This document shows, piece after piece, positions 42,164-52,097 of a stretch of DNA of 64,000 nucleotides (its first letter is position 1; each line of letters begins with the position of its first letter). The notes beneath the pieces were generated by a model. It worked only from the letters and a program-made list of their open reading frames with translations, was not told where the DNA came from and did no database searches. Where the stretch lies: NCBI GenBank assembly GCA_040004035.1, contig JAMPLN010000005.1. The stretch is one strand, 5' to 3'. A program made the position numbers and the translations under genes. The DNA is from Microcoleus vaginatus_C. GTDB lineage: Bacteria > Cyanobacteriota > Cyanobacteriia > Cyanobacteriales > Microcoleaceae.

Positions 42164-42808
42164 ATGATTACTGTTGCACTTCCCAAAGGCGGACTGTTAG
42201 GAGATAGCATTCGGCTGTTTAAATCGGTTGGATTAGACTTCAGTGCTTTTCTCGATTCCTCTAACCGACAACTTCAAATTTATGACCCGACCGGCACTGC
42301 CAAAGCTTTGCTAGTAAGGACGCATGACGTACCGGTTTATGTGGAATACGGTCAAGCAGATTTGGGGATTGCTGGCTATGATGTTTTGCGGGAAAAAAAG
42401 CCGAAAGTGGCCAATTTAATTGATTTAAAATTTGGCAAGTGTCGGCTGTCGGTGGCTGTCAAGGAATCTAGTTCTTATCGACGAACTGTAGATTTGCCTC
42501 CTCACGGTAGAGTGGCTTCTAAGTTCGTACACTGTGCAAGGGAATATTTTCACAATTTGAATTTGCCGGTGGAAATTGTGCCGCTTTACGGTTCTGTGGA
42601 GTTAGGGCCGATTACGGGTATGTCGGAGGCAATTGTGGATTTGGTTTCGACTGGCAAAACTTTGCGAGAAAATGGTTTGGTGGAAATTGATGTTTTGTTT
42701 GAAAGTTCAGCTTATTTAATCGGTCATCCTCTGAGTTACCGTTTGAATGCGGGGGGGGTGAATGAGTTGATTGGGAAGTTGAGAGAGCAAGTTTTAACTA
42801 CTGTTTGA
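42164..42808 (+). CDS. hisG: ATP phosphoribosyltransferase, short form
   Basis: The 214-aa protein begins ITVALPKGGLLGDSIRLFKSVGLDF and has the HisG motifs YVEYGQADLGIAGYDVL, KFVHCAREYF, VEIVPLYGSVELGPITGMSEAIVDLVSTGKTLRENGL. It catalyses the first step of histidine synthesis. It lacks the C-terminal regulatory ACT-like domain and so belongs to the short form, which needs HisZ. No hisZ lies in the window. Confidence 0.96.
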   Translation: MITVALPKGGLLGDSIRLFKSVGLDFSAFLDSSNRQLQIYDPTGTAKALLVRTHDVPVYVEYGQADLGIAGYDVLREKKPKVANLIDLKFGKCRLSVAVKESSSYRRTVDLPPHGRVASKFVHCAREYFHNLNLPVEIVPLYGSVELGPITGMSEAIVDLVSTGKTLRENGLVEIDVLFESSAYLIGHPLSYRLNAGGVNELIGKLREQVLTTV

Positions 42809-43295
42809 TGGTTTAAAATTAGAGTGCTTTGATTGGTTCGTAGATAAGTAGGGAAACGGCATTGCCCATTGGCGTCAACTTAAGCTGTCAGTCCGCTCAG
42901 TCCTTCCGTCCGCCGGTCAGTCCGCCAGGGAATGAATTCCACGGGGCTTATAGCTAAAGTCCTCTCCAAGAGGACTGAAGAACTCATTAGTCCTATGCAA
43001 GAGGACTTTAGCTTTGAGGCAGGGGTTTCAACAAGAGCCGGACTATTAGTTGTACGTTAAGTTGACACTAAACGGCAATGTCGTGTCCTACTCCCTGCGC
43101 CGGACACGGCATTGCCGTGCCCCTACAGATGCTAGCCTACTTTTCAGAATTGCTATAGGTTCGTAGCCAGGACTTTAGTCCTTATTTGCGCTAAAAAAGA
43201 GGACTGAAGTCCTCACTAGGAAAGGGATTCTTTTAGCTTAGCTGGTATTTGCGGTAAGAAAGAGGACTGAAATTCTCAGTACGAACAGGTTCTAT
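42809..43295. repeat. 487-bp spacer made of dispersed palindromes
   Basis: At least four copies of AAGTCCTC/GAGGACT-type motifs (AGGACTGAAGTCCT, near 42960, 43000, 43165, 43195) alternate with CACGGCATTGCC(GTG)CCC and GGCAATGTCGTGTCC near 42855, 43075 and 43110. No gene is seen. Such palindromes would fold into hairpins on either strand. Confidence 0.75.
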
Positions 43296-44762
43296 TTAGT
43301 TAATTTCTGAGCGGTTACTTACAGGTATAAAACCTAGTTTTTCCTGGCAGCGATTTATATAAAAACGGACGACTGTATCAGCAGGATTTTGTTCGATTAG
43401 TTGCTGAAAATATCCCAAGGCTGCGACAAATCTTTCGGATTGCCATCCTTGAATTCCTTTGTCAAATAAACCCTGGGTAAGCTGCTTTGCCTCAGAGTCG
43501 GGACAGGAGGCTGCCCAGATTTCGTAGATTTCAATAGCTTGCTGCTTGCCACGCGGGGTTACTCGATCGATCCAGCGATAGTAATAATTATTGCTGGGCA
43601 AATGGCTGTTAGCAGCAGTCGCCCCAGAAGTAGAAATAATACTCTCCTGTGTTTCCACTTCTAAGTCGCACTTTAATAATAGACTTTCTTTTGAGTGGGA
43701 GTTGGAACTTATGCCATTTAGAAATTCTCTCGCATGAACGATCGCATTTTCGCTAACAATAATTTGGCAACCGTATATTTTAGTTAAATTTTCTAACCGA
43801 GAAGCTGTATTTACCACATCGCCGATGACTGTAGAGTCCATGCGGCGATCGGAACCCAAAGTGCCGATCATGCCGATACCTGTGTTAATTCCCGTACCAA
43901 TATTGACGGGAGATTCTAAATTGTATTTATGGCGACTGGCATTAAATTCTTGCAAAGTTTCTTGCATTGCTACTGCGGCTTCGATCGCATCCATAGCGTG
44001 AGAATTCGGCTTGTCAAATACTGCCATGATTGCATCGCCTAGGTATTTGTCAATAAACCCGCCGTGAGACGTTATGCAATCGTTCATTTTAGTAAAAAAA
44101 GCGTTCAACCATTCAAATGTCTCGCGAGCTGGTTGAGATTCGGCGATCGTAGTAAACCCGCGAATGTCGCAAAATAAAACAGTCAGCTCTTCTTCTGTGA
44201 CATTTCCCAACTGAATAGATTCTATTCCTTTCGGGGCAATTCGTCCGAGAAGTTGCTCTGGCACAAATAGCTGAAATTTTTCTGAAAGATATTCGTTGGC
44301 TTCCCAAGCTGCGGCAATTTGGCGTTTGCTTTGCTCTTTTACCTGCTGGTGGAATTGGGAAGATACAGCTTGCAATCGCATTTGACTCAAATGCAAAATA
44401 TTTTCCACTTTTGCCAGCAACAAACGACTGTTAAAAGGTTTTGTCAAATAATCATCTGCCATCATTTCTAACCCTTTGATGCGAGACATATCGTCATCGA
44501 GGGCAGTTAAAAAAATCACCGGTACAGTTTGCAATGCCGTATCCTTCCGCAGGATCTCGCACACATCAAAACCGTTCATCTCCGGCATCATAATATCTAA
44601 TAAAATTAAATCGGGTCGAGAGGCGCGGGCAAGGGAGAGTGCTTCATGGCCAGATAGGGCTGATACTGTAGCGTATCCTTTCAGGTGTAATAACTCTTCC
44701 AGTAAAGTCAGATTAGCTGGCTCGTCATCAACCAACATGATGCAGGGCGACTTGTTTGACAT
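43296..44762 (-). CDS. Response-regulator adenylate/guanylate cyclase (class III)
   Basis: The 488-aa protein has an N-terminal receiver (about 7-125; LVDDEPANLTLLEE, Asp in LILLDIMMPEMNGFD, K in LTKPF), a short coiled linker, and a class III cyclase domain (about 190-345: LTVLFCDIRGFTTIAE, IDKYLGDAIMAVF, GINTGIGMIGTLGSDRRMD, TVIGDVVNTASRLE). Both metal-binding aspartates (CDIRGF, LGDA) are present. The C-terminal TPR-like part may mediate interactions. It probably makes cAMP under control of a kinase, perhaps the hybrid kinase encoded 227 bp upstream. Confidence 0.94.
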   Translation of the reverse strand: MSNKSPCIMLVDDEPANLTLLEELLHLKGYATVSALSGHEALSLARASRPDLILLDIMMPEMNGFDVCEILRKDTALQTVPVIFLTALDDDMSRIKGLEMMADDYLTKPFNSRLLLAKVENILHLSQMRLQAVSSQFHQQVKEQSKRQIAAAWEANEYLSEKFQLFVPEQLLGRIAPKGIESIQLGNVTEEELTVLFCDIRGFTTIAESQPARETFEWLNAFFTKMNDCITSHGGFIDKYLGDAIMAVFDKPNSHAMDAIEAAVAMQETLQEFNASRHKYNLESPVNIGTGINTGIGMIGTLGSDRRMDSTVIGDVVNTASRLENLTKIYGCQIIVSENAIVHAREFLNGISSNSHSKESLLLKCDLEVETQESIISTSGATAANSHLPSNNYYYRWIDRVTPRGKQQAIEIYEIWAASCPDSEAKQLTQGLFDKGIQGWQSERFVAALGYFQQLIEQNPADTVVRFYINRCQEKLGFIPVSNRSEIN

Positions 44763-44988
44763 GGAATATGATCTAATATATTGAATTTAGCTCTGGAGTT
44801 GCGCGTGGGAAAGCTCGAAAACTGGTTGATGCGTATATTTCTCGTTACTAAACTCGATATTTTTCGTAGGAACCGGCTTTCGGAGACAAGTGCGGGCAAG
44901 TCATATACATATTTATCTACTCTTGAGTTTAACCTTTGTTGTTATCAATTATCATAATTGGCAGTGCTGGAACTGCAAATAATTATTG

Positions 44989-47202
44989 TTATCCCAGAAA
45001 AGAACGGACTGTAGCGATCATCAAATTCAAATCCAGTGGCTTGCTCAAATAAGCAGAAGCGCCAGCTTCCAAACATCGATCGCTGTCACCCGGCATAGCC
45101 ATCGCTGTCACCGCAATCATCGGTATCGAGTCCCAGACAGGATCGGCTTTAACTCGGCGCATCAACTCAAAGCCGTCAACATCGGGCAACTGAATGTCCA
45201 TCAAAATCAAATCCGGCAGCAACTCCGGGGCTGCAGAGGCGGCGAGAATACGATCGGCCATAGCCTTCCCATCCGCGAGTATCTCTACCCCGTACCCCTC
45301 CAATTCCATCACCTCAGAAATTAACATTTGGTTAAAAGGCTGGTCTTCGACAACCAAAATCCGCTTCCTGCCAATTGGTAAAGCAATCGCAGAAGCAGGA
45401 ACTAACTTGGTATCCAAAGCACAAGAAGCAAAGTTTCCCAACTGTTGACGCATCTCCGTCAACGGCAGCCAAACGCGGAAAAGACTTCCCCGATCGCAAA
45501 CAGATTGAAAAGAAACAGTTCCCCCGTGCAATTCTGCCAGACGCTTAGTCAAAGCCAAACCCAAACCTGTACCTTCGTGCCGCCGAGTCAGGGAAGAATC
45601 CACCTGTTGAAAAGGTCGAAATAGCAAGTGCCAGCGGTCTTGAGGAATACCGATGCCGGAGTCTTGCACCTCAAAACAAAAATAAGGAGTGCTGGCATTT
45701 ACAGGAGAACAATCCGGCCGGTAGTCGCCCTCTATTTCACTGCCGTAGACCAGACGCCCGCTGAGTTTAACTTGTCCCTGTTCGGGGGTAAATTTGATGG
45801 CATTGGAAAGTAAATTAATCACAATTTGTCGTACTCGCCGTTCGTCGAGCCAAACTTTAGTAATACGGTAGTCGAGTTCTAAAGACAAACCGATTCGCTT
45901 TTTGTCTGCCCGTGGCTGCATCATTTTCAGACAGTCTGTCGCGAGTTCTTGAACGCGAACAGGCTGTAAGTTTAGTTCTACTTTCCCGGCTTCTATTTTA
46001 GAAAGATCGAGAATATCGTTGATTAGCTGCAACAAGTGCTGGCCGCTTTTTTCGATTAGTTCTACATAGTTGATTTGTCGATCGCTCAACTGTCCGGCTG
46101 TTTGTCGCAGCAGCAAGTCAGAAAATCCGAGAATGCTGTTGAGAGGCGTCCGCAATTCGTGGGACATTGAGGCTAAAAACTCGGATTTCAACTGAGAAGA
46201 ATACTCTAATTCTTCGTTAACTTGGCGCAGGTTTTCTTGTGTCTGAGCCCGCTCGATCGCCGCCCCCAGAGTCCGGCAAGCAGCCTCCAGCACTTCTTGG
46301 TGGACGGCGGTTTGCAGTTTTTTGACGTTGCGGGACTCCAGCGTCAGCACTCCGATAATTGTACCGTCGGTAGCTGCGATCGGAAAAATGCCCAGTTGTC
46401 CGATTCCCGGATGCCGAAATTCCGGCACGGCATTGGGATGTTGGGCATAATCCTCTACGAACACAGGTTTACCAGTTTTCACCACTTCCCACAGCAAACC
46501 CATGCCGTAGGGAATGCCTTGGTCGAGCAATTCTTGCATTGCTGCGACAACTGGTTCCCCGTAAGTAGCCAAAAATTGACTAGAAATTTGGTTGGAAATC
46601 GCCGCCGCTTGCCGATCGTTTCCCTTGCCACTAATCACCTTAACATCTCCGAAAGCTGCATTCATTGCCTCTACCAGATAGGTGAGGGCAAACTGACCTA
46701 TTTCTTGCAAACTGTCAGACTTTTGCAGGCGTTCGGTTAAACCTAAAAGAAAGCTCAGCCGCCTGACTTCTGCGTTCAAGCTAGCTTGGGAGTTTTGGTA
46801 TACCGTAACGTCTCGAAAGGTTAACAGCCGTCCGCCGCTGTTGGTAATCGTGGCGCACACCTCCAAACAAACCGCATTGGATTGCTCGAAATAAAATGAT
46901 AAACTTTCATGCTGAGATGTTTCGAGTGCTTGCTGAAACTCTTGCCACTGCTGAACAGACAAGTAACCCCGATCGACAATTTCCGCAAACAGCAAGTGGC
47001 ACTTTGGCTTTGTTTCCAGCCATTCTGGGGACAGTTCCCACATAGCGGCCAATTTTTTGTTAAACAAAACTAAGCAGTCAGACGAGTCGAACAGAGCGAT
47101 CGCATTGTCTACTTGGTTGAGAATCAGTTCTTGGTCTGCCCTCAACTGGTGCAAGTCTCTCTCCATTTTCTCTGTGGGTGTAGCTCTTAGTTTCGTTGTC
47201 AT
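44989..47202 (-). CDS. Hybrid sensor histidine kinase (PAS-GAF-HisKA-HATPase-REC)
   Basis: The 737-aa protein has a PAS-like N-terminal domain (about 20-130), a GAF-like domain (about 150-320), a HisKA domain (phospho-His in SMSHELRTPLNSILGFS), an HATPase (NLLSNAIKFTPEQG, DSGIGIP, GTGLGLALT), and a C-terminal receiver (ILVVEDQPFNQ, Asp in LILMDIQLPDVDG, SKPLDL). No transmembrane segment, so it is cytoplasmic. No output regulator is adjacent; the upstream REC-cyclase is a plausible partner. Confidence 0.93.
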   Translation of the reverse strand: MTTKLRATPTEKMERDLHQLRADQELILNQVDNAIALFDSSDCLVLFNKKLAAMWELSPEWLETKPKCHLLFAEIVDRGYLSVQQWQEFQQALETSQHESLSFYFEQSNAVCLEVCATITNSGGRLLTFRDVTVYQNSQASLNAEVRRLSFLLGLTERLQKSDSLQEIGQFALTYLVEAMNAAFGDVKVISGKGNDRQAAAISNQISSQFLATYGEPVVAAMQELLDQGIPYGMGLLWEVVKTGKPVFVEDYAQHPNAVPEFRHPGIGQLGIFPIAATDGTIIGVLTLESRNVKKLQTAVHQEVLEAACRTLGAAIERAQTQENLRQVNEELEYSSQLKSEFLASMSHELRTPLNSILGFSDLLLRQTAGQLSDRQINYVELIEKSGQHLLQLINDILDLSKIEAGKVELNLQPVRVQELATDCLKMMQPRADKKRIGLSLELDYRITKVWLDERRVRQIVINLLSNAIKFTPEQGQVKLSGRLVYGSEIEGDYRPDCSPVNASTPYFCFEVQDSGIGIPQDRWHLLFRPFQQVDSSLTRRHEGTGLGLALTKRLAELHGGTVSFQSVCDRGSLFRVWLPLTEMRQQLGNFASCALDTKLVPASAIALPIGRKRILVVEDQPFNQMLISEVMELEGYGVEILADGKAMADRILAASAAPELLPDLILMDIQLPDVDGFELMRRVKADPVWDSIPMIAVTAMAMPGDSDRCLEAGASAYLSKPLDLNLMIATVRSFLG

Positions 47203-48082
47203 AACTTTCTAGGGATATGGCAAGAATTATTTTATAATCCCTTACTTAATGTGACATAATTTTAGGTTTTTGGGCAGTGAGGGCGATCGATCGGCCTTGT
47301 GATCTGAGACACTTGCTGGTTTCCGAGGGCGATCGGAACCTGCTTTGAACTGCATCGCTACAGTGGTTAATCATGAGGTAATAAGGAGGAAAATCCTTAT
47401 GACAGAAGCCGAATCTTTTAATAACAATGCTGTCGAAGCTGATGGCATCTGACTTGAAACTCTTGTGTCCAACCCTGTGCTAAATTGACCCATAATAAAA
47501 ACTAATTCCGGCGATAATAAATCAGCATATAGCAATCTTAAATAATTTGTGAATTTCTTACGGACTCCCCGCAGGTTCGGGGAGGGTTGGGGTGGGGTAA
47601 AAAAAATACGACTACTGCAAAAATTGCTATAGGTAAAATGCAATCATGACATTACCCTTAATTTTTATTAGCAATAACTTGGTTATTGGGATTAACTGCT
47701 CAAGTAAGCGTTGGATTCAAAAACATAGGCATAAGGCGCGCACGGCTCACCCGGAGACAGTGATATCAGTTTCAAAAAAGCAACTGTAGGCTCGTGTTCC
47801 CAACCCATACACAATCAGTTATTCCCAATAATTTAATCTAAAATTGTGCGACGGAGCGCTCACGCCGAAGTCGAAAATCTACAATGGTATGAGTTATTAC
47901 GATCGCACTTATGAGTGTCGCACTTATGAGTAAGGTGTGCAGTGCACACCCTACAAATGCGAGTTAAGCTAATCCGCATTTAAATTGCAGAGTAAAATAA
48001 ATCTTTACTCTTGTGGAGCGGGCAGGAGATCCCGCACTTAACATACAACTTAAATGCAGTACAGGTTAGAGCGTAAGTATTG
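47203..48082. other. 880-bp gene-free region with dispersed palindromes
   Basis: No gene is seen. It holds a TCCCCGCAGGTTCGGGGA-type hairpin near 47570, GGTGTGCAGTGCACACC near 47934-47950, and GTGGAGCGGGCAGGAGATCCCGCAC near 48015. A 90-codon minus-strand frame at 47371-47643 runs through the first of these and is not a gene. Confidence 0.6.
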
Positions 48083-48796
48083 TTAATGTTTCTTAGGATT
48101 TTTCGGAAAAGGAATGCCCAAACTTTCGTGAAAAACAACCTGAGTTTTATAAGTCAAGCGCCGGTTAACTTGTTTGATGATTTTTTCCAAAAGCGCATCG
48201 CCGGTTTTTTCTATTAAAGGTTGAGACATCGATCGAATAAACTTGGGAAAGCAAACCCCCACAGCCAAATCCAGCTTCCAGCTAGTAATGGTAATCGCAG
48301 GCGGCAGCTTAGCACGTTCCGAGCTCGGCCAATCAGCGGCAAACTCCTGAGACGGTATCTCCACTAGCTTCATTGCCGATCGAAAATCCACTTCATACCC
48401 AGGCGATGTATAATCCGGAACCGGGATTGTCTTAATCAAATAGCACCCTTCAGCGTCAGGTGGCAGCAACTCTAAACCAATTCTCGCTTCAACGCGGTAG
48501 CCAAAAGCCCCAAAACGCCCGATTAATAAATCATAGCCGTTTTCGCCGATCGGCTCAGCCTTCATCGGCGAAGCGCAGTGGCAAAACCAAGTCTTGTGGT
48601 TGTTCAAATGGTTCCCCACCGTCTCCGCATCCGCGTACATCTCCATGCTGTCTTCAAAATGCGTGTGAAACCAAATCGGCTCAACTTCCTCTCCTGCATC
48701 CGCGCTTCCACTTTCGGGCTGTCGGAAACTCGCATCTGCGTAGTAATTTTCGTCAGAAGCTTCAACAGCTTGATATTCAGCGGAATCGTGCTTCAT
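48083..48796 (-). CDS. DUF1997 protein
   Basis: The protein (237 aa from ATG 48796, AGGAG eight bases upstream) begins with an acidic variable stretch and then IWFHTHFEDSMEMYADAETVGNHLNNHKTWFCHCASPMKAEPIG, the DUF1997 N-terminal part, ending NRRLTYKTQVVFHESLGIPFP. DUF1997 proteins are conserved in cyanobacteria and plant chloroplasts; function unknown. The longer frame from 48823 adds nine residues with no ribosome site. Confidence 0.86.
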   Translation of the reverse strand: MKHDSAEYQAVEASDENYYADASFRQPESGSADAGEEVEPIWFHTHFEDSMEMYADAETVGNHLNNHKTWFCHCASPMKAEPIGENGYDLLIGRFGAFGYRVEARIGLELLPPDAEGCYLIKTIPVPDYTSPGYEVDFRSAMKLVEIPSQEFAADWPSSERAKLPPAITITSWKLDLAVGVCFPKFIRSMSQPLIEKTGDALLEKIIKQVNRRLTYKTQVVFHESLGIPFPKNPKKH

Positions 48797-48917
48797 ATTA
48801 TGCTCTCCTGTTATACACGCCAATCAATCTGGTTGGGGATGTGTTAAGGAAGTTTCCTCCCTACAATTGAGAAATTGATAGTAACAAAACTTACCCTAGT
48901 TCAGCATAACTCGACTT

Positions 48918-49577
48918 ATGAAAGCATTTGTAGCAGGAGCCACAGGTCAGACTGGCCGCCGCATCGTCGCAGAATTAGTCAAGCGAGGTATTCCCGTGCG
49001 CGCCTTAGTCAGAAATCTAGACACAGCTAGACAAATTTTACCACCGGAGGCTGAGTTAGTGACTGGGGATGTATTAAATGCGACTTCGCTGGGCGATGCC
49101 ATCGGCGATAGTACGGTATTGCTGTGCGCGACAGGAGCCGCCCCTGGTTTTGACCCGACAGCGCCTTACAAGGTGGATTTTGAAGGTACTAAAAATTTGG
49201 TGGATGCAGCTAAGGCTAAGGGCATTGAGCATTTTGTGCTTGTGACTTCTCTGTGCGTCTCCCAGTTTTTTCACCCGCTGAATTTGTTCTGGCTGATTCT
49301 CGTTTGGAAGAAACAAGCCGAGGAATATTTGCAAAAAAGCGGCCTAACTTATACGATCGTCCGTCCGGGCGGTCTCAAAAATGAGGATAATTCAGATGCG
49401 ATCGTCATGACTGGTGCCGACAAAATGTTTGAGAGCAGCATTCCCCGCACTAAGGTAGCCCAAGTGTGCGTGGAGGCGCTGTTTCAGCCGACTTCTCGCA
49501 ACAAGGTTGTGGAAATTGTGGCGAAGTCGGAGGCTCCGCAAAAGAGTTTTGAGGAGTTGTTTGCCAGTGTGATTTGA
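48918..49577 (+). CDS. NAD(P)-binding SDR-like protein
   Basis: The 219-aa protein has the Rossmann motif VAGATGQTGRRIVAELVKRG (GATGxTG), VTGDVLNATSLGDAIG, and LTYTIVRPGGLKN. It belongs to atypical SDRs related to Ycf39/TIC62, which bind NAD(P)H and assist photosystem or chloroplast protein assembly. The usual catalytic YxxxK is not evident, in line with a binding or sensor function. Divergent from the DUF1997 gene. Confidence 0.85.
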   Translation: MKAFVAGATGQTGRRIVAELVKRGIPVRALVRNLDTARQILPPEAELVTGDVLNATSLGDAIGDSTVLLCATGAAPGFDPTAPYKVDFEGTKNLVDAAKAKGIEHFVLVTSLCVSQFFHPLNLFWLILVWKKQAEEYLQKSGLTYTIVRPGGLKNEDNSDAIVMTGADKMFESSIPRTKVAQVCVEALFQPTSRNKVVEIVAKSEAPQKSFEELFASVI

Positions 49578-49678
49578 TTGAATTAGCCTCGCTTGGGTTC
49601 GGTGCGTCAGACCAAAAACACTTTGATTTGGATCTGATATCAAATCCGTTAGCATCGGAATAGTAAATTCGAGTTCAC

Positions 49679-49735
49679 TGTTGACTGTTGACGGTTGACT
49701 GTTCACTCTCAACAGCCAACCGTCAACAGTCAACA
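49679..49735. repeat. GTTGACT/AGTCAAC heptamers in opposed orientation
   Basis: TGTTGACTGTTGACGGTTGACTGTTCAC is followed after a few bases by CAACAGCCAACCGTCAACAGTCAACA, so the two runs can pair into a hairpin of more than 20 bp. Confidence 0.85.
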
Positions 49736-49764
49736 TCATTCCGGTGTAACCGGAAATCATATGA

Positions 49765-49879
49765 GATGTTGCACCATTGTCAACAACAGGCAAGATGCCT
49801 GTTCCACAAAAAGTGCATTTTCTTGTGGGGTGGGCATCCTGCCCGCCCAAAAAAGGCTTATCGAGAATGGTGCAAGATG
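49765..49879. repeat. MITE-like hairpin element, copy 2
   Basis: Ends GATGTTGCACCATT and AATGGTGCAAGATG match those of the 18374-18494 element. The interior is different: AACAGGCAAGATGCCTGTTCCACAA and a GTGGGGTGGGCATCCTGCCCGCCC palindrome. The 25-bp middle piece also occurs in the P-type ATPase gene. Confidence 0.85.
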
Positions 49880-49991
49880 TGATTTGGGTCAAAGATTTGG
49901 GCTGACGCACCCTACAACAATTTTCCGAGCGCCAAATCTGGCAAAATCTTAATAGTTTTACGATTCGACCTTAAAATTTCGTTTTCCCAGC

Positions 49992-51278
49992 ATGAAAACT
50001 CTCAAGTGGCCAGCTTGGTTCCCCTATCCGATTTCGTGGTTAAGGGCATTTGCTCTCGCTCAGAGTTTTAGTTTTGTCCTTCGCAGGGGCATTCCTTTTG
50101 TCAGCGACGATATCGGCTTTCTGACTCTACTGCTGGCGGCTTGGCTGATTCAGTTGCCTGTGTTTTTTGTTTTTCATTTGTTCGCAGTCAAAATCTTAAA
50201 TCCCTTACTAATTATGCTGCCAGGGCGCTTTCGCGTTGCGCGCAAGTTCAAGCGCCGGCATACGGGTATTCGATCGCACTTGCGAGAAGGCTTGAATGCT
50301 GTTGTAGTGATTTTTTTTGCATTTAATCTGTCGCTGTTGGTGCAACTTGCGATTTTTTATTGGCCAGCGCGATCGATCGATCCGGCTCAGTTACTAACAG
50401 GAATATCTACTCTTACAAATGTTGCGGTAGCCGGTGAATTAGATTTCTGGATGATTAAATTGGCGGGGGTTTTATCGAGTCTAACGCTGGTAGCCGCGCC
50501 GCTATATCAATACGATTTTCGGGTGCGCCGGATGCGGGCGGCTCGAAAATGGGTCGAAATTTCGGAAATGGAAATGACTTTGCTGGAAGCTGAGAAATTG
50601 AGCCGTCGAAAAAGAGGTTTGCTGAGGCGATCGGAGATTCAAATCCTCGGATTTATACTTTTAATCGGCGCTGTGATTAGCGGCGGTGTTTTTTTGGTTG
50701 CTAATTTGCGGGGAAATCAGCAGTTATCACAATCGGTAAGCGGGGTGGGAAAATTCCCGCCGCTGGCTATGAAAACGGGCGATCCTTACATTCGAGCCCT
50801 GATGCGAACTATTTCTGCTAGCGAGTCGAATGTTGCTAGACCTTATCACGTTGTTTACGGTGGCAAATATATATTAGATTTGAGCCGCCATCCTGACTGG
50901 TGCGTGAAGATTGTTAATGGCCCGAATCGGGGCAAGTGTACTACCGCTGCGGGCAGGTATCAATTTCTGACTACGACTTGGAAGGAGAAGGCTAAGCGCT
51001 ATCAGGCGCGTCGTGCTAATTTTTTATTCTGGGAAGATTACAGTTTTGAACCAGAAGATCAGGATGCTGTGGTTTATGCTTGGTTGAGCGATCGCAAGTT
51101 TTGGAAAGCTGATATTTCTGAGATGTTGCGGCAGGAAAGATTAACTGACGTGTTGCGGATGCTTTCGGGAACTTGGACGAGTTTGGGATATGGAATTGAG
51201 ACCAATTCTATGAGTTCTCGTTTGCCAAAAGTCTACCGGGAAATGCTGCGGGAAGAATTGGAAAATGCTGGTTCTTAG
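49992..51278 (+). CDS. Membrane-anchored lambda-endolysin-like (GH104) lytic enzyme
   Basis: The 428-aa protein has an N-terminal part with four or five hydrophobic helices (about 15-160), a basic amphipathic stretch, one more helix (about 215-235), and then a lysozyme-like domain (about 258-425). It contains IRALMRTISASESNV with a probable catalytic glutamate, GGKYILDLSRHPD, AAGRYQFLTTTWKEKA, and FEPEDQDAVVYAWLSDR, matching lambda R-type lytic transglycosylases. The enzyme should act on peptidoglycan from the membrane. The fusion of a phage-type endolysin to a membrane domain is unusual. Confidence 0.82.
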   Translation: MKTLKWPAWFPYPISWLRAFALAQSFSFVLRRGIPFVSDDIGFLTLLLAAWLIQLPVFFVFHLFAVKILNPLLIMLPGRFRVARKFKRRHTGIRSHLREGLNAVVVIFFAFNLSLLVQLAIFYWPARSIDPAQLLTGISTLTNVAVAGELDFWMIKLAGVLSSLTLVAAPLYQYDFRVRRMRAARKWVEISEMEMTLLEAEKLSRRKRGLLRRSEIQILGFILLIGAVISGGVFLVANLRGNQQLSQSVSGVGKFPPLAMKTGDPYIRALMRTISASESNVARPYHVVYGGKYILDLSRHPDWCVKIVNGPNRGKCTTAAGRYQFLTTTWKEKAKRYQARRANFLFWEDYSFEPEDQDAVVYAWLSDRKFWKADISEMLRQERLTDVLRMLSGTWTSLGYGIETNSMSSRLPKVYREMLREELENAGS

Positions 51279-51292
51279 GGAGTTAAATGTTG

Positions 51293-51371
51293 GCTGTTGA
51301 CGGTTGACGGTTGACGGTTAACTGTTGACTGTTGACTGTTGACTGTTGACTGTTAACTCTTAACTCTTAAC
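51293..51371. repeat. GTTGACT heptamer tandem repeat
   Basis: More than nine direct heptamers (GTTGACG, GTTGACT, then TTAACTC) directly after the stop of the endolysin-like gene. Confidence 0.92.
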
Positions 51372-51435
51372 GAATGTTATTAGTTATTAACAAGCCAAAG
51401 CGATTAAGAAATAACCACTAACAAGTAACGAATAA

Positions 51436-51828
51436 CTAATCCTTCAAGTTTGGTAAAAATGCTGTCAAACATTTGTACAATTCTAATCCCGGCCCTGCTT
51501 GCAGGGGATAAAGCCTGTCGAAATTAATGGGGTTTCCCGGTGCTAATTTCCACTCGATTTTCTCTGCTGTTTTTGGGGAAATTTCGATCGCTACCGTGAT
51601 GTTAATAATGTTGTTGTGCTGGGGGATGCCCCGGAAGCAGTAACTTTTGCCCGTGCGTTTGTCGGAATCGCTGCCGGTGATGTATCTGTCTTGTTTGCGA
51701 AATTGGATTTCTCTGAAAGGTCGATCGATCACAAAGGAGTCTCGATAGCGGTAGTCTCCGTCGCGCAAGCTTTCGACAGTCGGCCTGATTTGACTTATAA
51801 CTGTTGCTGCACTAAGAGTTAGCATCAT
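51436..51828 (-). CDS. Uncharacterised 130-aa protein
   Basis: Beta-rich protein with no recognised motif (RYRDSFVIDRPFREIQFRKQDRYI, HNNIINITVAIEISP, WKLAPGNPINFDRLYPLQ). The N-terminus is mildly hydrophobic (MMLTLSAATVI) but not a typical signal sequence. AGAGGA about ten bases upstream supports the start. It runs convergently with the endolysin gene. Its function is unknown. Confidence 0.6.
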   Translation of the reverse strand: MMLTLSAATVISQIRPTVESLRDGDYRYRDSFVIDRPFREIQFRKQDRYITGSDSDKRTGKSYCFRGIPQHNNIINITVAIEISPKTAEKIEWKLAPGNPINFDRLYPLQAGPGLELYKCLTAFLPNLKD

Positions 51829-52097
51829 TGATCCGGGTTCCTCTTGTGAAATCGGTGATTTTGCTTGTGCTACCTGGTGTCTGAGTCGCTGTGGGCGGCT
51901 TAAACAAACGCGCCCCGTGTAACAAATTAATAAAAGCTGTTAAGCAGTTTCAGTTGATCCCTAGCTATCGTGAATAATTATTTCATGGTTTCATCTCTAT
52001 TACCTATCTGAGTAATAATAGAAACATACAGCAAGCCGTGAGAAGTTTTACGGGCGCCTATTTAAGGATTAATTGACGATACTTAGAGGATACTGCT

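Noticed and set aside
47371..47643. 90-codon minus-strand frame in the long gene-free region
   Set aside because: Includes a known-type GGTTCGGGGAG palindrome translated as TPPQPSPNLRG and lacks any family signature.
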